This document shows, in pieces, positions 8,791 through 18,232 of a stretch of DNA of 40,201 nucleotides. Under the pieces are notes generated by a model, which saw only the letters and a program-made list of their open reading frames with translations, was not told the DNA's origin and ran no database searches. Numbering within the stretch: position 1 is the stretch's first letter; the number at the start of each line of letters is the position of its first letter. The DNA lies in NCBI GenBank assembly GCA_002315995.1, contig DCHN01000004.1, positions 17,477 to 57,677 on the forward strand. Direction: 5' to 3'. Source of the stretch: Bacteroidales bacterium UBA1751 (GTDB lineage: Bacteria > Bacteroidota > Bacteroidia > Bacteroidales > UBA932). A program made the position numbers and the translations under genes.

Positions 8791-8860
8791 TTCTGCTAAA
8801 GTGGATAAAATTCCAAAATAGATAAGGATTTATTTTTTTTACTAACCTAATTTAAGTTCT

Positions 8861-11800
8861 ATGTTCATTAATCATTTAAAATCTTTCAGATTTGTACTGA
8901 TGAGCATCGCAGCTTTGCTTCTCTCAGTAGGAGTTGCTTCAGCTCAGTCAGTAAAGGTTACTGGTACAGTTACCGATCAGGCCGGTGAGCCTATGGTAGG
9001 TGTATTCGTAATGGTTCAGGGAACAACTACAGGTGTATCAACAGATGCAGATGGTAAGTATACCATCAATGCTCCTGCAAAGGGTACATTGGTTTTCTCA
9101 GTAATGGGAAGCAAGGATGCTGTAGTTGCTGTAAATAACAAGTCTGTCATCAATGTGACAATGCAGGAGGATGCAGAGGTTCTTGATGACGTTGTTGTAA
9201 CAGCTATGGGTATCAAGAAAGAGAGAAAAGCTCTTGGATACTCAGTTACTGAAATGAGTTCAAAGGAGCTCCTCAAAAACAAGCAGACCAACGTTGTTAA
9301 CTCTTTGGCAGGTAAAGTTGCCGGTGTTAACGTAACACAGTCAGGTGGTGCTGCCGGTGCAGGTTCTTCAATCATCATCCGTGGTGGTAACTCAGTAAAT
9401 GAGAGCCGTGATAACCAGCCTTTGTTCGTTGTTGATGGTATCATCTACGATAACTCAACAGTAAACGGTGGTAACTCAGGTACAGACGGTGTGACCAAGA
9501 CTGCAACAACCTTCTCAAACCGTGTAATGGATATCAACCCTGAGGATATTGAGAGTATGTCAGTCCTCAAGGGTGCTGCCGCTTCCGCTCTTTACGGTTC
9601 ACGTGCAGCCGACGGTGTTATTGTGATTACAACCAAGAAGGGTTCTGATGGCCGCGTACAGGTTAACTTCTCAACTAAGTATACCTATTCTGAAGTTACT
9701 TCAGGTCCTTCTATTCAGGATGTATATGGTAGAGGTTCATATGATATCAACGGATTCCTTCAGACCGATAAGATCACCTCATCTTGGGGCGATGTTATTA
9801 CTGGCCAGAAGTATGACAACGTAGCTGACTTCTTCCAGGGAGCAGGTACTTGGGACAACAACTTGAGTGTTTCAGGCGGTACAAAGAATGGTAGCTTCTA
9901 CCTCTCTGCATCACGTTACGATCAGGATGGTGTTGTTCGCAAGACAGGTTACGACAAGACAACCTTCCGTTTCAACGGTGACCAGAAATACGGCATCATT
10001 ACAGTAGGTGCAAACGTATCATACTCAGTATCCAACACAAAGAAGACCCTTACTTCATCAGGTCTCTACAGCGGTGGTGGTAACGGTACCATGACAGCGT
10101 TGTACGGATGGGCAAGAAATGAGAATATGTCACATTGGTTGAACGAGGATGGAACAAAGTACAGAATGTTCCCAGATCAACCGCTTGCTGATGATGTTGA
10201 GAACCCTTACTGGATTATCAACAAGAACAACATGACAGACCGCAACGAGCGTTTCACAGGTGGTATCAATCTCAATGCAAACGTAACAGAGTGGTTGAAT
10301 ATTTCTTACAGAGTAGGTGTTGACTCTTATACTAATGATTCATACACATACATTGCTCCTGGCGCAGCAGCTAAGGATCAGTATCAGAATGGTCGTTTGA
10401 GCAAGAGCAAGGTAAGTTACAACTACCTTACCAACAACCTTATGGCAAATGCTCACAAACAGTTTGGTGACTTTGACTTGAACCTCCTTATTGGTGGTAC
10501 AACAGAGGCTACAAAGAGAGTAAGGCAGAGCCAGTGGGGCTATGACTTCGTTTCTGCAGGTACAATAAGTTTCGGAAATATTCTTGATGAACACAAGTTC
10601 TTTACAGAGAGCACCTCACGCAAGAGAATAGTTGGTCTTTACGGTGAGTTCCGTGCTGCTTACAAGAACATTGCTTACTTGACAGTCACAGGACGTAACG
10701 ACTGGTCATCAACCCTTCCAAAGGCTAATCAGTCTTACTTCTACCCATCATTCAGTGGTTCATTGGTATTCACAGAGCTCTTCGCAAAGAACGACATTCT
10801 TACTTTCGGTAAGATCAGAGGTTCTTGGGCAAAGGTAGGTAAGGATGCCGACCCATACTCAACCAATACCTATATGTGGGATGCAAAGGTTGTAAACAAG
10901 AACTTTACAGGTACAGGTAACAACTGGACCGGTGGTTCAAGCGCATTGAAGCCTGAGACACAGAAGTCATGGGAAATTGGTGCAGAGTTGAAGTTCTTTG
11001 ACGGACGTCTCAACATTGATTACACATATTATGATTCAAAGACAGAGGATCAGATTATTCAGCCTCGTCTTGCACAGTCTACAGGTTATATCTTCCTTAC
11101 TGCAAACTGCGGTTCAGTTCGCAACAGAGGTATGGAGCTCATGATCAGCGGTTCTCCAATTGAGACAAAGAACTTCTCTTGGAACATGACATTGAATATG
11201 GCAGGCAATAGAGGTACTCTTGGTGAGTTTATCACAGGTGTTGATATGCTTTATGTAACCGATACTCAGATTGGTGGCGTAAAGTGTGCGTCAATTCCTA
11301 ATGGAAACTTCCTCGCTCTTACTGGTAACCGTACTCTCAGAGAAGAAGTTGACGGCGTAGAGATAAAGAATGGACGCAAGCAGGTAGATGCTGCTACAGG
11401 TCTCTACAAACTTGCAGGTGCGGAGAATAATATTGTAGGTAATCGTGAGCCTAAGTTCACAGGTGGTTTCAGCAATGATTTCCGTTACAAGGATTTCACA
11501 CTTTCATTCCTCCTCGATTTCCGTGTAGGTGGTGATATTTACAGTGGTACACAGTACTATTTGACAACTCGTGGACAGTCTCTCAGAACCCTGCAGCGTG
11601 ATGTAGTAACCGTATCCGGTGTAGATTCAAAGACAATGGAGCCTGTTGAGTACACTTATAAGAGAGGTGAAACTTATATAATCAATGGCGTTTCCAAGTC
11701 TGGTGCATCTATGATACAGGATTATTGGAGCAACTACTCAAGTGATGCTGCTAACTTCATGACCGACACCAATTGGTTGAAACTCCGTACAATAAGCCTT

Positions 11801-12025
11801 TCATATGACTTCGGTAACCTCATTAAGGGTCAGTCATTCCTCAAGGGTCTTATTGCTACAGCATCTGCAAACAACCTCTTCACATGGACCAACTACAAGG
11901 GTGGTATGGATCCTGAGGTTGCTGCCGTTGGTTCAGGTACTGGTGGATCAGGTTCAGTTGGTTTGGACTACTGCGGTGTTCCTATCCAGAGATCATTCTC
12001 ATTCGGTGTTAACCTTACATTCTAA
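8861..12025 (+). CDS. SusC/RagA-family TonB-linked outer-membrane receptor
   Basis: This is a 1054-residue SusC-like importer with a signal peptide (about residues 1-29, SVGVASAQ), a carboxypeptidase-regulatory-like domain (about 31-107, VTGTVTDQAGEPMVG), a plug domain (about 118-245, with SIIIRGGNSVNES and LKGAAASALYGSRAADG) and a beta-barrel ending FGVNLTF. It lacks an STN domain. Its partner SusD-like lipoprotein starts 18 bases downstream. The first 110 or so residues are very close to those of the minus-strand SusC at 5313-8426, whereas the barrels differ, which suggests duplication followed by a change of substrate. Ligand unknown. Confidence 0.96.
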   Translation: MFINHLKSFRFVLMSIAALLLSVGVASAQSVKVTGTVTDQAGEPMVGVFVMVQGTTTGVSTDADGKYTINAPAKGTLVFSVMGSKDAVVAVNNKSVINVTMQEDAEVLDDVVVTAMGIKKERKALGYSVTEMSSKELLKNKQTNVVNSLAGKVAGVNVTQSGGAAGAGSSIIIRGGNSVNESRDNQPLFVVDGIIYDNSTVNGGNSGTDGVTKTATTFSNRVMDINPEDIESMSVLKGAAASALYGSRAADGVIVITTKKGSDGRVQVNFSTKYTYSEVTSGPSIQDVYGRGSYDINGFLQTDKITSSWGDVITGQKYDNVADFFQGAGTWDNNLSVSGGTKNGSFYLSASRYDQDGVVRKTGYDKTTFRFNGDQKYGIITVGANVSYSVSNTKKTLTSSGLYSGGGNGTMTALYGWARNENMSHWLNEDGTKYRMFPDQPLADDVENPYWIINKNNMTDRNERFTGGINLNANVTEWLNISYRVGVDSYTNDSYTYIAPGAAAKDQYQNGRLSKSKVSYNYLTNNLMANAHKQFGDFDLNLLIGGTTEATKRVRQSQWGYDFVSAGTISFGNILDEHKFFTESTSRKRIVGLYGEFRAAYKNIAYLTVTGRNDWSSTLPKANQSYFYPSFSGSLVFTELFAKNDILTFGKIRGSWAKVGKDADPYSTNTYMWDAKVVNKNFTGTGNNWTGGSSALKPETQKSWEIGAELKFFDGRLNIDYTYYDSKTEDQIIQPRLAQSTGYIFLTANCGSVRNRGMELMISGSPIETKNFSWNMTLNMAGNRGTLGEFITGVDMLYVTDTQIGGVKCASIPNGNFLALTGNRTLREEVDGVEIKNGRKQVDAATGLYKLAGAENNIVGNREPKFTGGFSNDFRYKDFTLSFLLDFRVGGDIYSGTQYYLTTRGQSLRTLQRDVVTVSGVDSKTMEPVEYTYKRGETYIINGVSKSGASMIQDYWSNYSSDAANFMTDTNWLKLRTISLSYDFGNLIKGQSFLKGLIATASANNLFTWTNYKGGMDPEVAAVGSGTGGSGSVGLDYCGVPIQRSFSFGVNLTF

Positions 12026-12043
12026 CAATAAAAGGATAGATAT

Positions 12044-14113
12044 ATGAAAAAGATATTACTTAGTTTAATGTGTTTGGCACTCCTTATGGGCACCACATCC
12101 TGCAAGGATTGGTTGGACGTCAATACTGACCCAGATAGCCCTAGTGCCGAAACAGCACTAGTTGAAGTACGTCTCCCTTGGATACAGTACTATTTCTCTT
12201 ACGCAATGGGCAATACCAATTTCCGTGCGAATTGTGTTTCCCAGATGTATATTGGTCATGTATCCCGTTCAGGAAACTATCTTCTTACCAACTGGGATTA
12301 TATAGATGGCCCTTCAACAACAGCTTACCAGAACTGGTTTACAGGTGGTGCTTCAAACGTTCCTTACCTTATTTCAAAGGCAGAGGCAGAGGGTGCAACA
12401 CATTATATTGCTGCTGCTGAGGTTGTTAAGGCAATGGGTTCAATCATGATGGTTGACCTGTTTGGAGAGATGCCTTTCGATGAGTCTGCAGACCAGAGTA
12501 TTCTTGCTCCTCATTATGACGATGGCGACTACACATACGCTGCATGTTTTGACCTTCTTGACGATGCTATTGCAAAGTTTTCTACCTCACAGATAGCTAC
12601 TGCAACTCCTCTTTCAAAGGGTGATATCTGGTTTGGTGGTGATACCCAGAAGTGGATTAAACTCTGCTATGGCCTAAAGGCAAGGTGGATGATGAACCTC
12701 AGCAAGATGAAGAGCGGTGACAGCCAGTACGTATCATTTGATGCCAATGAGATTCGTAACTGTTTGAGCAAGGCTCCTCAGAGTACAGGCGAGGATTTGT
12801 ATGCTACATACGAAAACGTTGAAACAGCAACTTACAACTACACTGTATCTGATGCATACGGACCTAACACTACTTGGGACTGTGCTGCTTGGGGTTTGAA
12901 CCAGAGAATCAACAGATGGTATGTTAACCTGCTTACTAATTTTAAGGGAAGCGGTGTAATGGATCCACGTGCTCCTAAACTCATACCTTCATCTATGTAT
13001 AAAGCAAAACTCAATGCATCAAATGCTGTTGAGAGCTGTGAGTGGCTTATGGATGCCGGAGTTAATGAATATGAGGCTGACAGCCCTATGTTGATGGTCC
13101 GCCATAATATAGGTAATATTCCTAACTCTGCTACCCTTATTTTAGCGGATAAGAAGATGTCATACGGTGAGGCTGCTATTGTATCTTATTATGGAAGTGA
13201 TGACAACTTCATTGCTGCTGCCAAGAAGTATTATTCTGATGATAATGCTACATTTGAAAAGACAGCAAACGGTGTTGTTATCACTTTCCATCCGGGCGCA
13301 ATGGTTGCTGGTGCTTCAAGTCCTAATCCTGCAAATATTGAGGATATCAAGTATGTTCAGCTTGCTGCTGATGCTTTGTTTGAAAATAATGGTTTCTCAG
13401 CCAGTGATATGAACTGCTACAGATCAGCTACAACTGATGGAAAGAGTGCTGGATTTGTTCAGGGAACAGGTACATTCTATACAAGGCCAGATTCTGACAA
13501 TGACCTCTTCACATACGCTGAGGCTTGCTTCATTGAGGCTGAGCTCGATATGCTCGAGGGTAAGACAGGTGATGCATACAATGCATATATAAAGGGTATC
13601 AAGGCTCACTTTGACAGAATGAACCGTAAGCTGAATGAGTGGAAAGGCAAGGGCTGCTGCACTACAGCAAAAGGCTTTGACGTAAGTTTTGCATATGCTC
13701 CTATTCCACAGGATGATATTGATACCTATATGGCTTCTGCAGCTGTTTGCCAGAGCTCTTCTCAGATTTCAATGTCACACATCATGATGCAGAAGTTCAT
13801 TGCAATGGGTCCTATGGCTCAGAACTGGAATGACGTGCGTAAGTATGATTACTACATGAATGGTGTTTACACAGAGATGAAGTGCCCTGCTTACAGGCCA
13901 GGTGCTAACTATGATTGGGTTCCAGGAGATAATAACCGTCGTTTCTATCCAAGAAGATGGTTCCATTCATCACATGAGAACAACTACAACCAGACCAACC
14001 TTACTGCATCATATGCAAAATATGCAGCAGACGGTATAACCATTACTGGTGGTAGAGATCGTCAGATCCCTTCTATTCCTATTTTCTGGGATAAGAATGC
14101 ACCAGTTCTTTAG
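12044..14113 (+). CDS. SusD/RagB-family outer-membrane lipoprotein
   Basis: At 689 residues this is longer than the usual SusD (about 500-600) and than its counterpart at 3619. It has a lipoprotein signal ending at Cys20 (MGTTSC) followed by KDWLDVNTDPDSPS, the typical start of the SusD-like_2 group. Extra length lies mainly in the middle of the protein, and the C-terminus ends with PRRWFHSSHENNYN and IPIFWDKNAPVL. A purine-rich AGGATAG precedes the start codon. It forms the surface lid of the importer with the SusC just upstream. A terminator 22 bases after the stop ends the two-gene operon. No catabolic enzymes accompany it. Confidence 0.94.
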   Translation: MKKILLSLMCLALLMGTTSCKDWLDVNTDPDSPSAETALVEVRLPWIQYYFSYAMGNTNFRANCVSQMYIGHVSRSGNYLLTNWDYIDGPSTTAYQNWFTGGASNVPYLISKAEAEGATHYIAAAEVVKAMGSIMMVDLFGEMPFDESADQSILAPHYDDGDYTYAACFDLLDDAIAKFSTSQIATATPLSKGDIWFGGDTQKWIKLCYGLKARWMMNLSKMKSGDSQYVSFDANEIRNCLSKAPQSTGEDLYATYENVETATYNYTVSDAYGPNTTWDCAAWGLNQRINRWYVNLLTNFKGSGVMDPRAPKLIPSSMYKAKLNASNAVESCEWLMDAGVNEYEADSPMLMVRHNIGNIPNSATLILADKKMSYGEAAIVSYYGSDDNFIAAAKKYYSDDNATFEKTANGVVITFHPGAMVAGASSPNPANIEDIKYVQLAADALFENNGFSASDMNCYRSATTDGKSAGFVQGTGTFYTRPDSDNDLFTYAEACFIEAELDMLEGKTGDAYNAYIKGIKAHFDRMNRKLNEWKGKGCCTTAKGFDVSFAYAPIPQDDIDTYMASAAVCQSSSQISMSHIMMQKFIAMGPMAQNWNDVRKYDYYMNGVYTEMKCPAYRPGANYDWVPGDNNRRFYPRRWFHSSHENNYNQTNLTASYAKYAADGITITGGRDRQIPSIPIFWDKNAPVL

Positions 14114-14135
14114 TGGAATTGACTTTAAGTAAGAA

Positions 14136-14165
14136 AGGCGTCGGATTTCCTCCGACGCCTTTTTC
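14136..14165 (+). terminator. Terminator after the plus-strand susC/susD operon
   Basis: A perfect 10-bp stem (14136-14145 with 14151-14160) with a five-base loop is followed by a T-run. It lies between convergent genes and may partly serve the M23 peptidase gene on the other strand. Confidence 0.9.
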
Positions 14166-14193
14166 GTATATAAATAAATTTTCTGTCAGTTCT

Positions 14194-15393
14194 TTATTTC
14201 AACAGATTCATATTGAGCTTGAACAGCGAATCAAGAGCAGCTTTGTTCTCGGCCTTTATTGGTTCAGCAGAAGGAGATTCGAGTTTCAGCGGATTAATTG
14301 GAGAGCCGTTCTTCCATACGCGGAAATCGAGGTGAGGGCCTGTAGATGTTCCGGTTGATCCTACATAACCAATTATTTGGCCTTGGTGGACGCGGGCGCC
14401 TGCTTTTATTCCCTTTCCATATTTTGACAAATGAAGGTATCCTGTAGTGTAGATGCTGTTGTGTCTGATTTTAACGGTTTTACCGCCTCCGCCTGCGTAT
14501 GAGGCTGAAATTACTGTGCCATCGCCAAGGGCCATTACAGGTGTGCCCATTGGAGCTGCATAATCAACACCGGTGTGAGGACGTACGGTTCCGTGTACGG
14601 GGTGTCTGCGGTGGTAACTGAATCCGCTGCTTATGCGGTTGAATTTCAAAGGGGCCTTGAGAAAGGCCTTTCGCATGCTCTCTCCCTTCTCGTTCCAATA
14701 GCAGTTCCCTCTATCGCCTTGGTTGAGGTATATGGCATACAGGTTTGTAGTGTCGCGTGTGAAAATGGCGAATTCCACATTTGAAATGGCAATTGTTTCG
14801 TTGTCGCAAACACTCTGCTTATATATGGCGCGGAAGCGGTCTCCCTCCTGCAGGCCGAAGAAATCCACGGTCCAGGCATAAATGTCTGCAAGTTCCAAAA
14901 TAAGAAGAGGGGAGGCTCCGGCATCAATCATATCATTCCAAAGGGAGGTGCGAATGGTCACATCCGAATGCTTTGTCTCAACGGTCACCGGTTTGTCGTA
15001 ACCCCATATTGCCAGAGAGTCTGCGCATTTGAAAATGGTGGAGTGTATTTTGTTGTGCTGGTAAACAATGTATTCAAGCCTTCTCTCCAAAGAGTCACGA
15101 GAGTAGTATGCGTCAACTTTGTTGCCTGCACGGAATTTGTGCACATCAAATAGGGTATCGCTGTGCTTGATTTGGGTGAAACTGTGGGCATCGGAATAAT
15201 CCATACCCAGGGATTTCATGAAGTTTATGAATGTCACGCCGGACCCAACCTTGGTGCTCACTTTTTCCAGGGTGTCGGTGAGGAATCCCATAGGGGGAAT
15301 GGAGTCTCTTATTGGTGTTTCTGAATCTGTGTGGTTGTGGTTGCATGAAATAATGCACGCAGCGGCCAGTATTGGCACCAATAGTCGTTTCAT
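14194..15393 (-). CDS. M23-family peptidoglycan metallopeptidase, lipoprotein
   Basis: This 399-residue protein has a lipoprotein signal with Cys17 (AACIISC) and a C-terminal LytM/peptidase M23 domain (about residues 260-375). The zinc ligands and catalytic residues are all present: His273 and Asp277 in HTGVD, His331 in HLSKY and His354 in HLDF. The family cuts peptide cross-links in peptidoglycan; this form resembles MepM-type DD-endopeptidases, and the N-terminal part (about 35-230) probably restrains or positions the enzyme. It is the third gene of a minus-strand cluster, 9 bases after lpxK. In contrast to the LytM protein at 26978, this one should be catalytically active. Confidence 0.92.
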   Translation of the reverse strand: MKRLLVPILAAACIISCNHNHTDSETPIRDSIPPMGFLTDTLEKVSTKVGSGVTFINFMKSLGMDYSDAHSFTQIKHSDTLFDVHKFRAGNKVDAYYSRDSLERRLEYIVYQHNKIHSTIFKCADSLAIWGYDKPVTVETKHSDVTIRTSLWNDMIDAGASPLLILELADIYAWTVDFFGLQEGDRFRAIYKQSVCDNETIAISNVEFAIFTRDTTNLYAIYLNQGDRGNCYWNEKGESMRKAFLKAPLKFNRISSGFSYHRRHPVHGTVRPHTGVDYAAPMGTPVMALGDGTVISASYAGGGGKTVKIRHNSIYTTGYLHLSKYGKGIKAGARVHQGQIIGYVGSTGTSTGPHLDFRVWKNGSPINPLKLESPSAEPIKAENKAALDSLFKLNMNLLK

Positions 15394-15402
15394 AATAAAA
15401 GT

Positions 15403-16584
15403 TTAATTTGAATTTATGGTTGAGATGAGGATTTCCTTGAACTCATCCCGCGCTTCCTTTGAGAGAATCTCACTCTTTATTGGAAGGTAGAAAAGCTTCT
15501 CCTTAAGGTCTTTGTTCACATATCTGTTTGAAAGAAGCCTTTTACTATCCTTTTCCGTGGTAATTACAAGGGCCAGAGGGTTATTCTTTGCAGCCTGGCT
15601 TATTGATTTTATATCCTTCTGCCCGAAGTTGCGGTGGTCTGCAAATACCAGAGCCTTCTTGAGTGACCAGTTCAGCTCTATATGGTTTACAAAACTTGAA
15701 CTCTTGGCAATGCCGCTGAATGCAATGGCCTCTTTTGAATATTTGTACCTGGTGTTGCACTCGCTTTGGAATACTCCCTCAGGTTCACCATAATTTATTG
15801 AAGAGAAGAATATCTTCTGCTCCGGGTTCAGATTGAGCCTCTTTCTCCATATCTTCTCCTGCGTTGCAGCTGACTCTTGGGCATATGTTTCATTGTATAT
15901 CCCCTCCAGAGTATCCATTTGAGGCGACTTTGTTACAATAACAATTTGTGCACGCCGTTTCTGCTCGGGAAGGTCTCTGAGCTCTCCAATAGGGAGGAGA
16001 TTGTCGTTGCATATTGGCCTATTCCACTCTACAAGCAGAATATTCAGGGTCGGTTTCACCTTGCGGTGCTGGAATGCATCGTCAAGCAGAATGACCCATT
16101 CCTTTCCATTTATAACGTAGTTCTGTGCAGCGGATGGATTCCACTTTCCTTCAACAGGAATCATCTTCAGCATCTCCATTAACTTTTCAATGCCGGTGCA
16201 TCTATCTTCACATACGGCAACCGCAACCTGAGGAAACTTCTGCTTGATTTGAAGCGGCTCGTCTCCGCACATCTGAGCTGTATCATTCTCACTAAGCAGA
16301 TAGAATCCCTTGCTCTTCCTCTTATACCCGCGGCTCAGGACTGCAATGTTGTAGTCGCGGCTGAGCATCTCTATTAACATCTCCGTGTGAGGTGTTTTCC
16401 CTGTTCCTCCAACTGTAATGTTACCTATACATATAATAGGTATAGGGAAGCTTCTGCTCTTGAAGCGACCTGTATCATACATCCAGTGCCTTATCTTGAG
16501 GGTGAGCCAGTATGGGAAGAGAAATAATCTGCTTTTTATCATAACGAGTAACGTATTCACGAAGTGATACGCAAATTTAACCAA
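15403..16584 (-). CDS. lpxK: Tetraacyldisaccharide 4'-kinase (lipid A biosynthesis)
   Basis: LpxK phosphorylates the 4'-position of the tetraacyldisaccharide-1-phosphate lipid A precursor at the inner membrane. The sequence shows the membrane-proximal N-terminal helix and the Walker A region CIGNITVGGTGKTPHTE (about residues 52-68), then LLDDAFQHR (about 171-179), both diagnostic for the family. At 393 residues it is slightly long. The listed start adds 14 residues before a second Met (codon at 16540-16542, MIKSRLFLFPYW) that fits homologues better and may be the real start. It follows dusB by 6 bases and precedes the M23 gene by 9, so the three are probably co-transcribed. Confidence 0.94.
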   Translation of the reverse strand: MVKFAYHFVNTLLVMIKSRLFLFPYWLTLKIRHWMYDTGRFKSRSFPIPIICIGNITVGGTGKTPHTEMLIEMLSRDYNIAVLSRGYKRKSKGFYLLSENDTAQMCGDEPLQIKQKFPQVAVAVCEDRCTGIEKLMEMLKMIPVEGKWNPSAAQNYVINGKEWVILLDDAFQHRKVKPTLNILLVEWNRPICNDNLLPIGELRDLPEQKRRAQIVIVTKSPQMDTLEGIYNETYAQESAATQEKIWRKRLNLNPEQKIFFSSINYGEPEGVFQSECNTRYKYSKEAIAFSGIAKSSSFVNHIELNWSLKKALVFADHRNFGQKDIKSISQAAKNNPLALVITTEKDSKRLLSNRYVNKDLKEKLFYLPIKSEILSKEARDEFKEILISTINSN

Positions 16585-16590
16585 TACTTT

Positions 16591-17631
16591 TTAACTTTTG
16601 TTGCTGATGAGAGTATTGGATTGCTCATCATAAACCCCTGACCAGTTTTTCTCTATGAAGTCCAGCAGCTTGAGGACCTCTGTAGGGTTGCATTCAGTTA
16701 CAAGTTTAAGGCGTGTCTCCTTGAAATTGGGGAGACCTTTGAAATAGCAGCTCAGGTGGCGGCGCATCTCCAGCATTCCTACCCGCTCTCCTTTGAGCTC
16801 TATAGACCTGCGATAGTGCTTTTTTGCCAATTCCACCTTCTGGCTTACGGTGAGAGGAGCCATTGGGACTCCGCTATCCAGGTAGTGCCTTATCTCCTTG
16901 AATATCCAGGGATGCCCGAAGGTGGCCCTGCCAATCATTATTGCATCCACGCCATACCTGTCAAAGGCATCCTTTGCCTGTTGGGGGGTTGTTATGTCTC
17001 CGTTACCTATAATAGGTATATGCATGCGCGGGTTGCGCTTGACTTCACCTATGAGCGACCAGTCGGCGCTTCCCTTGTACATCTGGCATCTTGTGCGGCC
17101 GTGTATAGTGAGGGCGCTTATGCCAACATCCTGAAGCCGTTCGGCAAGTTCAACAATTATCTTTGAATTTTCGTCCCAGCCGAGTCTGGTCTTAACGGTT
17201 ACCGGAAGTTTAACAGCCTCAACAACCCTGCGGGTAATCTCAACCATTTTGTCGGGTTCGCGCATCATTCCGCTGCCGGCTCCACGCCCTGCTATCTTGC
17301 TAACAGGACATCCGAAGTTAATGTCAATGAGGTCTGCACCAACTCCGCCCGCTGTTTGGGCTGCCTTTTCAGCAAGCTGCGCCGCACTTACAAGCGCCTC
17401 GGGAATATGACCATATATCTGTATTCCAATAGGCTTTTCGTATTCGTATGTCACCATTTTGGCAAAGGACTTGGCCGCATCGTGAACAAGACCATCGGAA
17501 GAGACGAATTCGGTGTACATCATATCGGCACCAAACTCCTTGCAGATGTAGCGGAATGAGGCATCCGTAACATCCTCCATTGGAGCCAGGAAAAGTGGCC
17601 TGTTGCCGAACTCTATGTTGCCTATCTTCAT
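16591..17631 (-). CDS. dusB: tRNA-dihydrouridine synthase (DusB family)
   Basis: The 346-residue TIM-barrel flavoenzyme reduces specific uridines in the D-loop of tRNA using FMN and NADPH. Motifs seen in order are LAPMEDVTDASFRY (15-28), DINFGCPVSKIAGRGAG (around 102-118, containing the catalytic Cys of NFGCP), KTRLGW, TIHGRTRCQMYKG, IIGNGDI and IGRATFGHPWIF. This set fits the DusB/NifR3 type. It is the first gene of the dusB-lpxK-M23 cluster. A strong -7 box at 17636-17643 ends only four bases before the start codon, so the mRNA may be leaderless or nearly so. Confidence 0.94.
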   Translation of the reverse strand: MKIGNIEFGNRPLFLAPMEDVTDASFRYICKEFGADMMYTEFVSSDGLVHDAAKSFAKMVTYEYEKPIGIQIYGHIPEALVSAAQLAEKAAQTAGGVGADLIDINFGCPVSKIAGRGAGSGMMREPDKMVEITRRVVEAVKLPVTVKTRLGWDENSKIIVELAERLQDVGISALTIHGRTRCQMYKGSADWSLIGEVKRNPRMHIPIIGNGDITTPQQAKDAFDRYGVDAIMIGRATFGHPWIFKEIRHYLDSGVPMAPLTVSQKVELAKKHYRRSIELKGERVGMLEMRRHLSCYFKGLPNFKETRLKLVTECNPTEVLKLLDFIEKNWSGVYDEQSNTLISNKS

Positions 17632-17635
17632 AATG

Positions 17636-17643
17636 CAAAGGTA
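17636..17643 (-). promoter_or_regulatory. -7 box for dusB, unusually close to the start codon
   Basis: TACCTTTG on the minus strand matches the -7 consensus; the -33 region is poor. With transcription starting about 4-7 bases downstream, the ATG at 17629-17631 would be at or next to the 5' end. Confidence 0.5.
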
Positions 17644-17680
17644 ACACTTCCTCTATATTATGGTAACTGCTTCCATTTGT

Positions 17681-17711
17681 TTTGTTACTTGAATAAAAAT
17701 AATTATCTTTG
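17681..17711 (+). promoter_or_regulatory. Promoter of the rplM-rpsI(-rpsB-tsf) genes
   Basis: TTTG (17681-17684), exactly 19 bases, then TATCTTTG (17704-17711): a perfect Bacteroidetes housekeeping promoter. The leader to the rplM start would be about 50 bases. Confidence 0.88.
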
Positions 17712-17768
17712 CACCCCCTTATTTAGGGAATCGCAACAAAATTAAGTATTAACCTAAAAATCAACACA

Positions 17769-18221
17769 GTGGATTATCAAAGCTACAAGTCAGTGTTCAC
17801 TAACGCCCAGACTGCAAAGAAGGAGTGGGTTGTTATTGATGCAACTGATCTGGTATTGGGAAGACTCGCTTCTAGGGTAGCACTTATACTCAGAGGCAAG
17901 CACAAGGCCAGCTTCACACCTAATGCTGATTGCGGTGACAATGTAATTATTCTCAACGCATCAAAGGTTCGCCTTACAGGCAAGAAGCTGACAGACAAGG
18001 TGTATGTAAGACATACAGGTTATCCCGGCGGGCAGCGTTTTGCAACTCCTAAGGATTTGCTCACACGCAAGCCATTAGCCGTAGTTGAGGAGGCAATCAA
18101 ACACATGCTTCCTAAGAACAGACTGGGATCGGATCTTTTCCGTAACCTTTACGTTTATGAGGGTTCAGAGCACCCACACGCTGCACAGCAGCCAAAAGTT
18201 ATTAATTTGAATGAAATTTAA
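17769..18221 (+). CDS. rplM: 50S ribosomal protein L13
   Basis: The 150-residue protein is L13 (uL13) of the large ribosomal subunit. Recognised segments are [20 protein letters not shown] (18-37), [32 protein letters not shown] and HMLPKNRLG. Translation begins at a GTG codon; the resulting [10 protein letters not shown] fits the N-terminus of Bacteroidales L13 proteins. rpsI begins 11 bases later, the usual L13-S9 pairing. A perfect promoter lies about 60 bases upstream. Confidence 0.97.
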   Translation: MDYQSYKSVFTNAQTAKKEWVVIDATDLVLGRLASRVALILRGKHKASFTPNADCGDNVIILNASKVRLTGKKLTDKVYVRHTGYPGGQRFATPKDLLTRKPLAVVEEAIKHMLPKNRLGSDLFRNLYVYEGSEHPHAAQQPKVINLNEI

Positions 18222-18232
18222 TTAAACTGAGC

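Larger units (their letters stand above)
8427..8860. other. 434-base divergent regulatory gap between two susC genes
   Basis: There is no gene in this gap. It is AT-rich and holds overlapping divergent promoter matches (8516-8567), a further plus-strand -7 match at 8783-8790, and two T-rich stretches (about 8692-8698 and 8732-8739) downstream of weak hairpins inside the long leader of the plus-strand susC. No recognisable riboswitch, sRNA family or regulator gene was found. Confidence 0.8.

Noticed and set aside
12044..14113. The long SusD-like protein as a fusion with a hydrolase
   Set aside because: The additional length shows no catalytic motif or domain boundary; it appears to be an enlarged SusD fold.
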